Positions 9,498 to 18,585 are shown, counted from the first letter of the stretch. The stretch is DNA of 64,000 bases from CACIAM-69d sp001698445 (GCF_043235035.1 NZ_JAZAQF010000028.1:186001-250000); one strand, 5' to 3'. Numbers and translations are program-made. Notes: a model not told the origin generated them from the letters alone.

Positions 9498-10139
9498 CTA
9501 GGCTGGCTTGAGACCAATCAATAGCGCCATTTCCAACCACTTCCAATAGCAATCAACCTGCTGAAAACCAATATTTCGAAACCATTGAAGCTGCGTTTCA
9601 ACATCTAGCAATTGGTTTGACGGATCATCTTCTTCCAGTCGATAGCCAATGGCTTTCAAAAACTGCTCATGAAGCTGGGGCGTTGGCGAAGCCACATGTT
9701 CCAAGTTGGCGAAAATGCCCCCCGGCTCCAATCGTTGAAACACCTCTTGATAGAGCGATCGCTTGCGATCGTGGCTGAGGTGATGAATCGCAAAACTCGA
9801 CACGATCGCATCAAATCGCCCTAACTCTGGCAAAGCTGTATCAAGGTTGTGGGCCACCACCGTCACCTTGTCATCGGCCACAAAGCGATCGCGCACCGCC
9901 GCCAACATCGTTTCCGAAAAATCCAGCGCCACGCCTGCCGCCGCCGGGCGATCGACCTTGAGCAATGCTAGTAATCGCCCATTGCCCGTACCCAAATCCA
10001 AAATTCTACGCACGGTTCGCGGCACTTGTTCCAGCAGAGCCGCTTCCCCTTCAGTGCGACGCGGAATTCGATCAGCCCGGGCCAAATAACTCAGGGCGTG
10101 GTCTGTGGATTGCCAACGGTTTACAGAAATTTCAGTCAT
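9498..10139 (-). CDS. class I SAM-dependent methyltransferase
   Basis: Small-molecule-type methyltransferase of 213 residues. Motif I, LDLGTGNGRLLALL, lies near residues 42-55; motif II is around GVALDFSETML; the post-II region reads FDAIVSSFAIHHLSHDRK, typical of UbiE/Methyltransf_25-like enzymes. The substrate is unknown. No good Shine-Dalgarno precedes the ATG at 10139. It is followed at 10221 by a histidine kinase gene on the same strand, 81 bp apart in the direction of transcription (the kinase is upstream), so co-transcription is possible but unproven. Confidence 0.85.
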   Translation of the reverse strand: MTEISVNRWQSTDHALSYLARADRIPRRTEGEAALLEQVPRTVRRILDLGTGNGRLLALLKVDRPAAAGVALDFSETMLAAVRDRFVADDKVTVVAHNLDTALPELGRFDAIVSSFAIHHLSHDRKRSLYQEVFQRLEPGGIFANLEHVASPTPQLHEQFLKAIGYRLEEDDPSNQLLDVETQLQWFRNIGFQQVDCYWKWLEMALLIGLKPA

Positions 10140-10220
10140 CGAATTGATGTAACTTATGCGCTCAACTCATGCACCAAGTGTACACACCAGATTCATGCAC
10201 TGGATTCATGCGTTGGATTA

Positions 10221-11996
10221 CTATGCCAAAGCCTTTTCCAGAACTGGTTTCACAGTGTCCTCGGTTTCCAATTTTTGTCGAACTGGCAACTCAATTTGAA
10301 TGGTGGTTCCTTGACCCGGTGCTGAAATCACTTGAATTTGCCCTTCGTGTTGCTGCACCACCTGATAGGCGATCGCCAAGCCCAAGCCCGTTCCCTGCCC
10401 GATCGGCTTAGTGGTGAAAAACGGGTCGAACAACTTACTTTGAATCGCTTCTTCGATTCCTGGGCCATTATCGGCAATGCTCAGTTGCACCCATTGGGAA
10501 TCAAGAACTCGAGTGCTGAGCGTAATTTCAGGATGGAGGATTGATTCATCACTCAAAACATCGATCGCATTGTCTAACACATTCATGAAAACCTGATTGA
10601 GCTGTGCTGGATAGCATTCAACTTCCGGCAGGTCGCCATAGTGCTTGGTGATTTTAATATCATCCTCCAAGCGACAATGCTGTAGGCGATAGTTCAACAT
10701 CAAAAGAGTATTTTCTAGCCCCTCATGCAAATCAACGGTTTTGAGATCTGCTTCATCCAACCGTGAAAAATTGCGCAACGACACCACGAGTTCTCGAATT
10801 CGTTCTGCACCTGATTTCATAGAAATGAGTAATTTAGGCAGATCTTCGATCACGAATTCCAGTTCTTCAATTTTTTCTTCCATATCAACATCAGTTTCAT
10901 CTTGGGGGTATTTTTCCTGATAATATTTCACCAAATAAATCAGATCAGAAACATACTGATCGACATAGCCCAAATTGCCATAAATAAAGCTGATGGGATT
11001 GTTGATCTCATGGGCCAAACCGCCCACCAACTCTCCCAAGCTAGACATCTTTTCTGTTTGCACCAGTTGCAGTTGGGCCGCTTGCAAGTCTCGCGTGTAG
11101 TTTTCCACCCATTCAATCAATTGATTCACGGATTGGGCTAAGGTTCCCACCTCGTCAACGGTCGTGACATCAGCCCGCAATCGGGTGTTGGCATCGTGGG
11201 TCACCTGTTGGGCAAGGCTGGCCAGATCTTCGATCGGTTGGGCGATCGTGCGGCTGGTGTAATTACCGAGCAACACCGACACCAATAACGCCAGGAAAAT
11301 ACTCCCGATCGCCATCATTAGCCGAAAGTTTTCGGCTTCGCGCCGTTCCTGAACCGCGGTCAATAGTTCTTGATTAGCATCAATATTTAAGGATTCCAAA
11401 ACATTGGTGAAAGCAATGAAGTTATTAAATTCTTGGCTGCGGAGGAGTTTGCCAATTTCCGTGTCGATTTTGGGCTGATTTTTGGGGTTACCTGCGAGCG
11501 GTTGAATTGCTTCAATGGATTGATTTACAAATCTTGAAAACTCTGCCACCACCGTTACATACTGGCTAAAAGCAGTTCTATTTTTGGTGAATAAGGGCCG
11601 ATCATCCATGGCCATTCCTTTTGTCAACTCGCTGACAGTTCCAATCCGCTTCATCAAAGCTTGACCCGCCTTACGAAAGGCTACTGGATCATTGGTAAAG
11701 GGACTCAGGGATTTTGCAGGCAAGTTGGACAAAATATTGATTTGTAAATCCAGCAATCGCTTTTGATCTTCGCGATATTCTGCTAATTTTTGATCGGCGG
11801 CTGCTTGATAATGATTGCCAATCAAAATTCCAATTGAGGCTCCAATGATTGGAATGCCCAAAGCGATTAAATAGCCACTGGCAATTTTGGAACGAATGGC
11901 GGTTGGTTTGAAGTTAATCACGACTGCTTTCCACTGCTGAAGCTGAAATTGAAGCTGCTTGGCCACAGAAAGGAAGGATAAGCTAGAAGAGGCCAT
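10221..11996 (-). CDS. membrane sensor histidine kinase, HAMP type
   Basis: Orphan histidine kinase of 591 residues. A first membrane helix (IASGYLIALGIPIIGASIGILIG) lies near 38-60, then an all-helical extracytoplasmic region of about 170 residues that looks like a four-helix-bundle sensor, a second helix (MMAIGSIFLALLVSVLLG) near 228-245, HAMP, a coiled coil, and the core with H in GLAHEINNPISFIYGN near residue 333, DNGPGIEE near 515 and GTGLGLAIAYQ near 540. The signal is unknown. The kinase core matches that of 2285-4579 nearly motif by motif (SSLGE/Q, HEINNP, YGNL), so the two may share regulators or have arisen by duplication with exchanged sensors. Confidence 0.9.
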   Translation of the reverse strand: MASSSLSFLSVAKQLQFQLQQWKAVVINFKPTAIRSKIASGYLIALGIPIIGASIGILIGNHYQAAADQKLAEYREDQKRLLDLQINILSNLPAKSLSPFTNDPVAFRKAGQALMKRIGTVSELTKGMAMDDRPLFTKNRTAFSQYVTVVAEFSRFVNQSIEAIQPLAGNPKNQPKIDTEIGKLLRSQEFNNFIAFTNVLESLNIDANQELLTAVQERREAENFRLMMAIGSIFLALLVSVLLGNYTSRTIAQPIEDLASLAQQVTHDANTRLRADVTTVDEVGTLAQSVNQLIEWVENYTRDLQAAQLQLVQTEKMSSLGELVGGLAHEINNPISFIYGNLGYVDQYVSDLIYLVKYYQEKYPQDETDVDMEEKIEELEFVIEDLPKLLISMKSGAERIRELVVSLRNFSRLDEADLKTVDLHEGLENTLLMLNYRLQHCRLEDDIKITKHYGDLPEVECYPAQLNQVFMNVLDNAIDVLSDESILHPEITLSTRVLDSQWVQLSIADNGPGIEEAIQSKLFDPFFTTKPIGQGTGLGLAIAYQVVQQHEGQIQVISAPGQGTTIQIELPVRQKLETEDTVKPVLEKALA

Positions 11997-12406
11997 GGGG
12001 TTTTAGTAGAAATTTGCGTACTTAATAAAAGCTGAATTGCGCCCTGGTGTTCTTAAGAAACTGCGAATCTTTCGGGGTAAAGGAAAACGACAGATTAACG
12101 CTGAGAGAAAGTGACAGATTAAAGATCTAATCAAACATCTGATTAAACATCGGATGAAACGGCTGATGTCGCTCAGGTCTGAGTACAAATACATATTTAT
12201 TTTTGTTATTAATTTTTTCTTAATTATCTGATGCTCCTGATCATACCGCAGTTATCGGGCCCCTGTGGCGAGCTGTTGTTCAAGTTGGGTTAAAGATACG
12301 GTTCCATCGCCGCTAGGTGTGGCAAGGAAAATCAGGAAATATCGTGGAAAGCCATGCGAAATTCAGCGATCGAGCTGCTTTTTGGGCGGTGGTGCGATGG
12401 GGAGTT
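11997..12406. other. intergenic stretch, imperfect short repeats
   Basis: About 410 bp with no supported gene. Between 12080 and 12180 imperfect repeats of GACAGATTAA and CATCTGATTAAA type occur, and 12190-12240 is A+T-rich. This stretch holds the promoter of the kinase gene ending at 11996 and the 3' flank of the channel-like gene at 12407. Short reading frames here look like accidents of the repeats. Confidence 0.4.
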
Positions 12407-14281
12407 TTAGCGATCGATCCGTCGAAATTGCTTGTCGTGATGTTGATTCAGGATTCGATTGCTCGCCAAACGCCATAATCGATCGAGGTAGCAGGCGGGA
12501 ATGGACAGATACAGAACATCATGGGCCCCCAAAACGGTTCGTAGCAGTTCCCAGCCGTGGATGGTGGCGTGGTCGGGGCGCTCCAGATATAGCGGCACAA
12601 AGTCGAGGTGAATGGCCGCAGTTTCCACATCCATGCCACAAAGGGGATGGAGCGGAGTAATCAGGGTTCCGAGGGCCACCCACAGCCGATCGCCCGTGAC
12701 CCCGCTGCCCAAGATCCGCCCTCCCAAGGCGGCCGCCGCAAAGGCCGGCGCAGCTAGCTCCACGGGACTGAGCACCGTTTCAAATTCAAAAACCTGCTGC
12801 ATCATCATGGCCGATTGGGGATCCTGATTGCGCAACACAATCGTTAGTCGGGGGGCGATGGTACGAGCATTTAGCCCAATCTCCAGGTTAGCCAGTTCAT
12901 CCTGAGTTGTGGTTAGGAGCGCTTCAGCACGCTCAACCCCAACGGCAACTAAGGTTTCTGGCAGGGTAGCATCTCCAATCACCACGGGGATTTGCAGCGA
13001 TCGGGCGGTGGCCAAAAATCGATTATGGGGATCTTGTTCGATCGCCACCACTTCGCAACCTTGGGCCCGCAGTTCTCGGGCAGTTTTGAGGCCTAACCCT
13101 CCCAACCCGGCCACAATGAAGTGGCCGCGTTTGGGCAGCCGCACCACCTCCAAAACCTGCTGAAACCGAGTTCCCAAGATGTAATCGTTCAGCAGGGCGT
13201 AGCAAATCCCGACAATGCCAGCGCCCACCAACATCAACAGAGCGGTGTAGATTTTGAGGGCATCGGGGGCCCGATCGAGCATATCTTCCTTGCCGCCGGC
13301 CCCGGTAATTGTGCCCACGGCAAAATAGAACGCTTCAATCAGCGATAGATGGGTGTTGGCAGCCACGTCATAGAGAATGGTGGACACCACAATCGCCAGC
13401 AATAACACCACAAAGGCGATCGCCGCCGGGCGGCCTTGGTGACCCAATCGCCCCAAACCATCGAAAAAACTTTGTAGCCGTTGACGACGTTTTAGTTGGG
13501 ACGGTCGGCGCGTGGGGCGCGTGGCCACAATCAGCCGATCGCCCACTTGCAGTTCCCGGGCCAGGCTGAGGGCGGCCACCAAGTTGGGGCGATCCGCAAA
13601 TCGCACGTCGCCTCGTGGCTCATCGGGATAACCCTGGAGATCCCGGGAAAAATCGCGTGCGGCCTCGCGCTGGGTCTCGCGCTGGCCCTCTCGGTGTGGG
13701 TCTTCTGCTTCGTAACGATGGCTCACTCGATCGACTGGTGTAACCGGCAAATAGTCGATCAGCATCCGATCCCGATCGTCCCACAGTTCCGAAAGCCGTC
13801 GCCCCAACCAGGGATGGCCAAAATCGATCGCCTCTTCCCGCATCGGCCAAAGGCGATCGAACAGTCGCACTTGCCCGATCGCCCGACTGCCCAAGGCCGC
13901 AAACACAAACGCCGGAGCCGCCAAGGCCGACACGCTCAAACTATTGTGATCCGCCAAGGTGGAATCCAGGCGATCGCCCAACTGGGCGTTATAGAGGCGA
14001 TGCACCACCCGCAAATTGGGGTTTAACAACCGCGCCTGCATCAAGATCGCTAAATTCTGCGAGTCCCGATCGCCCACCAACACCAGGGTTTGGGCTGTGG
14101 CAAGCCCCGCCGACAGCAACACCGCCGCCGAAGTGGGATCCCCCACCACCACCTGCGCATTGTTCATTCCCGGCAAAGGGCGATCGCTAATGCCTGTGAC
14201 CGCCGCCCCCTGCTGGTGCAACAAATTAAAAACCTTGTAACCCGTGCGCCCCAAGCCACAAATGATAATTCGCGGTTTCAT
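12407..14281 (-). CDS. ion-channel-like protein with two NAD-binding RCK (TrkA-N) domains and atypical pore
   Basis: From ATG at 14281 (MKPRIIICGLGRTGYKVF) the protein has 624 residues; an open frame upstream to 14470 runs through low-complexity sequence and the tandem repeats, so it is unlikely to be coding. Order: RCK domain 1 with Rossmann motif GLGRTG near 8-13, a linker rich in Arg/Glu, a first membrane helix (IAFVVLLLAIVVSTILYDV) near 285, a pore-like loop with VGTITGAGG, a second helix (ALLMLVGAGIVGICYALL), then RCK domain 2 with VAGLGGLGLKT. The architecture is that of RCK-gated potassium channels, but the selectivity filter is TGAGG rather than TVGYG, so K+ selectivity is doubtful. 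Partner genes are not adjacent. Confidence 0.8.
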   Translation of the reverse strand: MKPRIIICGLGRTGYKVFNLLHQQGAAVTGISDRPLPGMNNAQVVVGDPTSAAVLLSAGLATAQTLVLVGDRDSQNLAILMQARLLNPNLRVVHRLYNAQLGDRLDSTLADHNSLSVSALAAPAFVFAALGSRAIGQVRLFDRLWPMREEAIDFGHPWLGRRLSELWDDRDRMLIDYLPVTPVDRVSHRYEAEDPHREGQRETQREAARDFSRDLQGYPDEPRGDVRFADRPNLVAALSLARELQVGDRLIVATRPTRRPSQLKRRQRLQSFFDGLGRLGHQGRPAAIAFVVLLLAIVVSTILYDVAANTHLSLIEAFYFAVGTITGAGGKEDMLDRAPDALKIYTALLMLVGAGIVGICYALLNDYILGTRFQQVLEVVRLPKRGHFIVAGLGGLGLKTARELRAQGCEVVAIEQDPHNRFLATARSLQIPVVIGDATLPETLVAVGVERAEALLTTTQDELANLEIGLNARTIAPRLTIVLRNQDPQSAMMMQQVFEFETVLSPVELAAPAFAAAALGGRILGSGVTGDRLWVALGTLITPLHPLCGMDVETAAIHLDFVPLYLERPDHATIHGWELLRTVLGAHDVLYLSIPACYLDRLWRLASNRILNQHHDKQFRRIDR

Positions 14282-14453
14282 GGCCCCCGGACAGACAGCG
14301 GCGATCGCTTCGCACGCTGGGTTCCCGACCATCGAGTATGGTGTAGCCGTTGCCACCGTTGCTGTGTGCCAGACTACCTGTTGCGGACTGCGGGACTGGT
14401 TGGAAGGGATTGAGTCATCGTTTCTGTACAAAATCGACCCAAAAAGACCGACA

Positions 14454-14538
14454 CCAGCGGGGCTATACAACTAGCAGGGCTATACAACTAGCAGGGCTAT
14501 ACAACCAGCAGGGCTATACAACCAGCAGGGCTATACAA
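14454..14538. repeat. five tandem 17-bp units
   Basis: Five head-to-tail copies of a 17-bp unit, C(C/T)AGCAGGGCTATACAA, at 14454-14470, 14471-14487, 14488-14504, 14505-14521 and 14522-14538; the first differs at one base (CGGGG). They are followed to about 14610 by a second, degenerate series of 14-15 bp units built on GGATCTACAC/AGATCTGCAC. They lie between the divergent-looking 5' flank of the channel-like gene (14281) and the 3' end of rsmD (14650). No gene is supported in 14282-14649. Confidence 0.9.
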
Positions 14539-14649
14539 GAGGATCTACACCAAAGGATCTAGACAGGAAAATCTACACCAGAAGATCTGCACAGGAAGAT
14601 CCATACAAGCCATGCAAGCTTGGAACAAACTCCATCAGCCAGAGCCGCT

Positions 14650-15231
14650 TCAGGCAAGGTCTAGGGTTTCCTCGGGTACGGTTGCCTCAGACCAGCCATA
14701 AAAAGCCAGGGCACAGTTGCCATAGGTCTTGACCCGATCGCACCGGAGCTGGCCCACCTGAAGCGGCGGCTGCCACTGTCGAGGATTAAACTCAACGGCA
14801 CATTCACCCGCCTCCGCCAACAATTGTGCCTCAGCCACAACCTGCAAAACCGATTCATACAGGTCACCGGCATAGGGCGGATCGAAATAGATGCGATCGA
14901 ACCGTTGGCCCCGCAACCGAGCCAAGACCCGTGGCGCATCTCCCCGCACAATTTCAAACCGTTGGGGCGATCGGGCAATGCGTTGCCAATTGTCTCGAAT
15001 CACTCCGCAGGCTTGGGGCAACTGTTCCACCCCCACCACCAAAGCCGCCCCCCGCGCCAGGGCCTCCGCTCCCATGGATCCGGATCCGGCGCAAATGTCC
15101 AGCCAACGACAGCCCCCGATCGCTCCTTGCCAAATTTGAAACAACGCCTCCCGCACCCGCGAAACAGTCGGCCGGGTTGTTTGGCCAGGTAGCGTTTTCA
15201 GCGATCGGTTACCGTAAATCCGAATGGCCAT
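14650..15231 (-). CDS. rsmD: 16S rRNA (guanine966-N2)-methyltransferase RsmD
   Basis: Methylates G966 of 16S rRNA in the assembled 30S particle. The protein is 193 residues from ATG at 15231 (MAIRIYGNRSLKTLPG), which aligns with the usual N-terminus; an upstream start at 15303 adds 24 unrelated residues. The RPTxxRVREALF segment near residues 20-31, SAM motif LDICAGSGSMGAEAL near 42-56 and catalytic DPPY (YFDPPYAG) near 120 are all present. Length is normal for the family. It is apparently monocistronic. Confidence 0.93.
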   Translation of the reverse strand: MAIRIYGNRSLKTLPGQTTRPTVSRVREALFQIWQGAIGGCRWLDICAGSGSMGAEALARGAALVVGVEQLPQACGVIRDNWQRIARSPQRFEIVRGDAPRVLARLRGQRFDRIYFDPPYAGDLYESVLQVVAEAQLLAEAGECAVEFNPRQWQPPLQVGQLRCDRVKTYGNCALAFYGWSEATVPEETLDLA

Positions 15232-15491
15232 AGAACAGGTTAACGACAGCGAATCCTGAAGAAACATCTGAGCAGTCACTGGGGGGACTTGCAAAGCTGG
15301 CAAGTCGCTAAGAATTGTTTGAAATTCTCAATTTCCAGGAAGTTCCTGCGCAAAATTAGCACACAAAACATTGAGAAATTCATCGAAATTCATCGATTTA
15401 TCACGGAGCGATCCCAGCTCTCAGGAAACTTCCCTATGCTGAAGGTAAGCCATTTCATTCCCTCTTAATTGATGGAGCCGGAGGTTAGGTT

Positions 15492-15641
15492 ATGCAATTC
15501 TGGACTTCGCTCTCATCCTCAATGCAATACGTCTTGGAAGGCTTTGGTGAAATTTTCGCGCCCGACCACGACGACTATCCCGCAGTTGGCGTGCAGCCTT
15601 TTGAAGATGAACCCTATCTCGGCTCCAATTGGACTGAATAG
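15492..15641 (+). CDS. small acidic protein, 49 residues, cyanobacterial type
   Basis: A 49-codon frame, below common ORF cut-offs, starts at ATG 15492 with GGAGG at 15480-15484, an ideal 7-bp spacing, and ends with TAG at 15639-15641. The product begins MQFWTSLSSSMQYVLEGF and contains the acidic stretch FAPDHDDYPAVGVQPFEDEP. From memory, short cyanobacterial proteins with a C-terminal YPxxGVQPF segment recur across genomes; function unknown to me. No membrane helix or signal peptide is evident; the N-terminus could form an amphipathic helix. A hairpin terminator follows at 15869. Confidence 0.75.
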   Translation: MQFWTSLSSSMQYVLEGFGEIFAPDHDDYPAVGVQPFEDEPYLGSNWTE

Positions 15642-16580
15642 CCCAGAGAGCTGATCCTCAAGGGTTAAGTTAAGCGTTTGGTCACCTGCCTCGCGCTCGT
15701 TGGTTTTTCTCCTCGTCGTGACTGAATATTTAGGGGTATTGGGACTCCTCTAGGAATGAGGTTCTTAATGGGTTCAGTGGCGATTCCTCGCCATTAATTG
15801 GCTGATTCATGTGGCTGATTCATGGGCGATCGACTGCTGAACCCGGTTGATGAATATCAAACTAAGCGATCGAGGAGCGTCCAGTTCCTCGATTTATTTT
15901 TTGTATCTTTTTATCTTTTTGTGCTTATTTGTGTCTATCTGCACCTGTTTACGACTATTTGTGCTTGTTTTTAGCTGATTTTTGCCCATGCCCTTAGGTC
16001 TCTTGGCGGGCCCCCAGTCAACCATCGCCCTAGCCCCCGGCCCGTTGCTCCATTCCCGAGGCTTGATGGCCCGAAAACCCAGCTCATAGATCTCAATGTT
16101 GGTTAACGGGGGGTATCAGATCGTTAAACTCTGTTGCATTCTCGTTATAGAAGCTTGGGGCACGCCCAGCCACAGGAAACCACCGTGATAGGATGACATC
16201 CAATCTTTGGGCGGCCAGAGCGGTTTTTGCGGTTTATTGCCCCCTTTCGCCTCTGCTTATCCGTGGGCAGCGCGGTGAATGATCCAGTCAGTAATCGACG
16301 GGTGATCCAACGGTTATCGGACAGTGACGGGTTAATCCGTTCAGTAGACGGGGACAACTCAACGGCGGCAGTAACCCATGTTAATCGCGTGGCTTTGGAG
16401 TCCAGAACAAAATCGCAAGCCTTCTCAAAGCTCCTCGCCTTGATTGAATTTTGAGTTCTGAATTAGACCCCTCTGTGAGCCGTTGGGCAGTGCGGTTGGA
16501 TCTAAGGCGCGATCGAAATTTCATCAGGACGAGGGTGATGTCGAAGCCTCAGCCACACGCGTAATTAGGAGAAGCTGTTC
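15642..16580. other. long intergenic stretch between the small-protein gene and chlP
   Basis: Almost 940 bp without a convincing gene. It contains the terminator at 15869-15905, a T-rich run to 15970, and a candidate promoter TTAAAC (16124-16129), 16 bp, TATAGA (16146-16151). If used, chlP would have a leader of about 420 nt. The 230 nt between the small-gene stop and the terminator could be a long 3' UTR or a separate small RNA. Reading frames at 16145-16454 show no family features. Confidence 0.4.
15869..15905 (+). terminator. Rho-independent terminator
   Basis: Perfect 8-bp stem ATCGAGGA / TCCTCGAT (15869-15876 and 15886-15893) with a 9-nt loop, followed by a T-rich tract TTATTTTTTG. It lies 228 nt after the stop of the 49-residue gene. 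Confidence 0.75.
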
Positions 16581-17801
16581 GTGTTACGGGTTGCTGTTGT
16601 TGGCGGCGGGCCGGCCGGTTCCTCAGCCGCAGAAACGCTCGCTAAAGCTGGAATTGAGACCTATCTGTTCGAGCGCAAGCTGGACAACGCCAAGCCCTGC
16701 GGCGGCGCAATTCCCCTATGCATGGTTGGTGAGTTTGAACTTCCGCCGGAGATTATCGATCGCCGCGTGCGGAAGATGAAGATGATCTCACCGTCCAATA
16801 TTGAGGTGAACATCGGTTCAACCCTCAAGCCTGATGAATATATCGGTATGTGCCGCCGGGAAGTCCTGGACGGGTTCATGCGCGATCGGGCGGTGAAGCT
16901 GGGGGCGAACCTGATTAACGGCACGGTACACAAGCTGGAAATTCCCAGCAGTGACAAGGCTCCCTACACCCTGCACTATGCTGACCACTCCGATGGTTCG
17001 GTGGCGGGCGTGGCCAAAACCCTGCAAGTGGATTTGGTGATTGGGGCTGATGGGGCTAACTCCCGGATTGCCAAGGCGATCGACGCGGGGGACTACAACT
17101 ACGCGATCGCCTTCCAAGAGCGGATCCGTCTGCCCGAAGACAAGATGGATTACTACCAGGACTTGGCGGAAATGTACGTCGGTGACGATGTTTCCCCCGA
17201 CTTTTACGCCTGGGTGTTCCCCAAATATGACCACGTGGCGGTGGGCACGGGCACAATGCGCGTGAACCAAGCCCGAATCAAGGAACTGCAAGCGGGCATT
17301 CGGGCCCGAGCAGCCAAGCGCCTCGAAGGTGGGCAAATCATCAAGGTTGAAGCACACCCGATTCCGGAACATCCCCGCCCCCGTCGGGTGGTGGGTCGTG
17401 TGGCCCTGGTGGGTGATGCGGCCGGTACGGTCACCAAGTCTTCTGGCGAAGGGATTTACTTCGCGGCCAAGTCGGCTCGGATGTGCGCAGAAACCATTGT
17501 GGAATTTTCCAACAAGGGCCAGCGCGTTCCCAATGAAGCGGATCTGAAGCAGTATCTGAAGCGTTGGGATAAGCAGTATGGTGCAACCTATTTGGTGCTG
17601 GATCTGCTGCAACGGGTGTTTTACCGTTCCGATGCGACGCGCGAAGCCTTTGTGGAAATGTGCGAAGACATCGATGTGCAAAAGCTGACCTTTGACAGCT
17701 ATTTGTACAAGACGGTTGTGCCTGCCAATCCGCTGACTCAACTGAAGATTACGGCGAAGACGATCGGGAGTTTGCTGCGGGGTAGTGCCCTGGCTCCCTA
17801 G
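16581..17801 (+). CDS. chlP: geranylgeranyl reductase (chlorophyll and tocopherol phytyl chain)
   Basis: FAD-dependent reductase of 406 residues that reduces geranylgeranyl to phytyl in chlorophyll a and tocopherol synthesis. The N-terminus carries the dinucleotide-binding motif VVGGGPAGSSAAE near residues 6-18, then the KPCGGAIP segment typical of the ChlP family near 38; a second FAD motif VALVGDAAGTVTKSSGEGIYFA lies near 275-296. Length is standard. The start is GTG at 16581 with AGGAG at 16567-16571, 9 bp upstream. It is followed by a strong terminator at 17845, so it is a single-gene unit. Confidence 0.97.
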   Translation: MLRVAVVGGGPAGSSAAETLAKAGIETYLFERKLDNAKPCGGAIPLCMVGEFELPPEIIDRRVRKMKMISPSNIEVNIGSTLKPDEYIGMCRREVLDGFMRDRAVKLGANLINGTVHKLEIPSSDKAPYTLHYADHSDGSVAGVAKTLQVDLVIGADGANSRIAKAIDAGDYNYAIAFQERIRLPEDKMDYYQDLAEMYVGDDVSPDFYAWVFPKYDHVAVGTGTMRVNQARIKELQAGIRARAAKRLEGGQIIKVEAHPIPEHPRPRRVVGRVALVGDAAGTVTKSSGEGIYFAAKSARMCAETIVEFSNKGQRVPNEADLKQYLKRWDKQYGATYLVLDLLQRVFYRSDATREAFVEMCEDIDVQKLTFDSYLYKTVVPANPLTQLKITAKTIGSLLRGSALAP

Positions 17802-17844
17802 TCCAGCTTACTGAGACGAAGCCGGATCGAATTGAAGATTCATC

Positions 17845-17874
17845 AGCGCTCGGCCTTTGGGCTGGGCGCTTTTT
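17845..17874 (+). terminator. Rho-independent terminator of chlP
   Basis: Stem of 11 bp (AGCGCTCGGCC with GGCTGGGCGCT, two G-T wobbles) around a 4-nt loop, directly followed by TTTT; 44 nt after the chlP stop codon. Confidence 0.85.
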
Positions 17875-17955
17875 AATGAGCAAATATTTTTAATGAGCAA
17901 ATGAATGGACAAATAATTGTGATCATGAGGAAGTAGTCATAATCAAAGACCGTAG

Positions 17956-17972
17956 GGTGGGCATTGCCCACC
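17956..17972. repeat. dispersed inverted repeat GGTGGGCA-N-TGCCCACC
   Basis: Perfect 8-bp inverted repeat around one base, preceded by GTAG. The same sequence, with a different centre base, occurs at 23666-23682 followed by CTAC. It lies in the 400-bp stretch between chlP and petG, which holds no other supported gene. It looks like a dispersed palindromic repeat of the kind common in cyanobacterial intergenic regions. Confidence 0.7.
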
Positions 17973-18205
17973 TCATCATTGCTCCATGGTATCTACGATA
18001 TGTCGCACCAAGTGTTTTGGGTAAAGGCTGTAATTCATGATCAAAAAAGTGTGGAGACCTGCTTAAAACGGGCCTCCACTGCATTGTTGCTGTGAATACA
18101 GCGATTGAATTAAGGTTGGAATTGCGATCGCAAGGATGCGCGAATTCCAAACACAGGTTCAAATTGAATGGGACGATCGAGCGGGTCGATCGGGGCCAAA
18201 TCAAC

Positions 18206-18319
18206 CTACAGATCAAACTGATTGCCGCGACGATATTGCTGATAGGCTGCGAAAAACAGGCCACTCAGCGTCACCAAAATCAGACCCAAGACAATACCGA
18301 GCAAGCGAGGTTCGATCAC
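18206..18319 (-). CDS. petG: cytochrome b6f complex subunit PetG
   Basis: 37-residue single-helix subunit needed for assembly and stability of the thylakoid cytochrome b6f complex. The protein starts VIEPRLLGIVLGLILVTLSG and ends RRGNQFDL, matching the family's VEPLLxGIVLGLI opening and length. The start is GTG at 18319 with AAGGAG about 8 bp upstream on the minus strand. The gene is too short for most ORF callers, and longer frames on the opposite strand across it are accidental. It is divergent from the cytochrome gene at 18586. Confidence 0.95.
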   Translation of the reverse strand: MIEPRLLGIVLGLILVTLSGLFFAAYQQYRRGNQFDL

Positions 18320-18585
18320 GGCGGATTCTCCTTCCCTAAATCGTCTAAAACATTAAGTCATTTTTAAAGCACTTAGTCAGATTCCAGCAGTGAAAACTGC
18401 GGATCTGGTGCGGCGGCTGTTCCCGATCGGGCAACGCGCCCTCCGATTTTACCGGCTTCTCAGCCCGAAAACTGATTCTGTCCTGAGTGGGCGAGTAGGG
18501 GGGAACTTCGGCGGCCCGAGGGCAACCTTTGAGCTATGTTATTAAATGAAAACTTTCATGTCGGTTCCTCAGCAACGCGATCGCC

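Noticed and set aside
12003..12194. 63-codon minus-strand frame rich in Ile/Arg/Cys
   Set aside because: It arises from short intergenic repeats (GATTAAACATC type) and has no start signal.
12265..12660. 131-codon plus-strand frame overlapping the end of the channel-like gene
   Set aside because: It overlaps the RCK domain coding region and shows no protein features.
14282..14470. N-terminal extension of the channel-like protein to 14470
   Set aside because: The RCK Rossmann fold begins at MKPRIIICGLG (14281); the extension runs into the 17-bp tandem repeats.
16227..16454. 75-codon frame upstream of chlP
   Set aside because: No Shine-Dalgarno, no recognisable motifs; it probably lies in the chlP leader.
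18092..18367. Plus-strand frame of 91 codons across petG
   Set aside because: The minus strand encodes PetG with a good Shine-Dalgarno; the frame is antisense.
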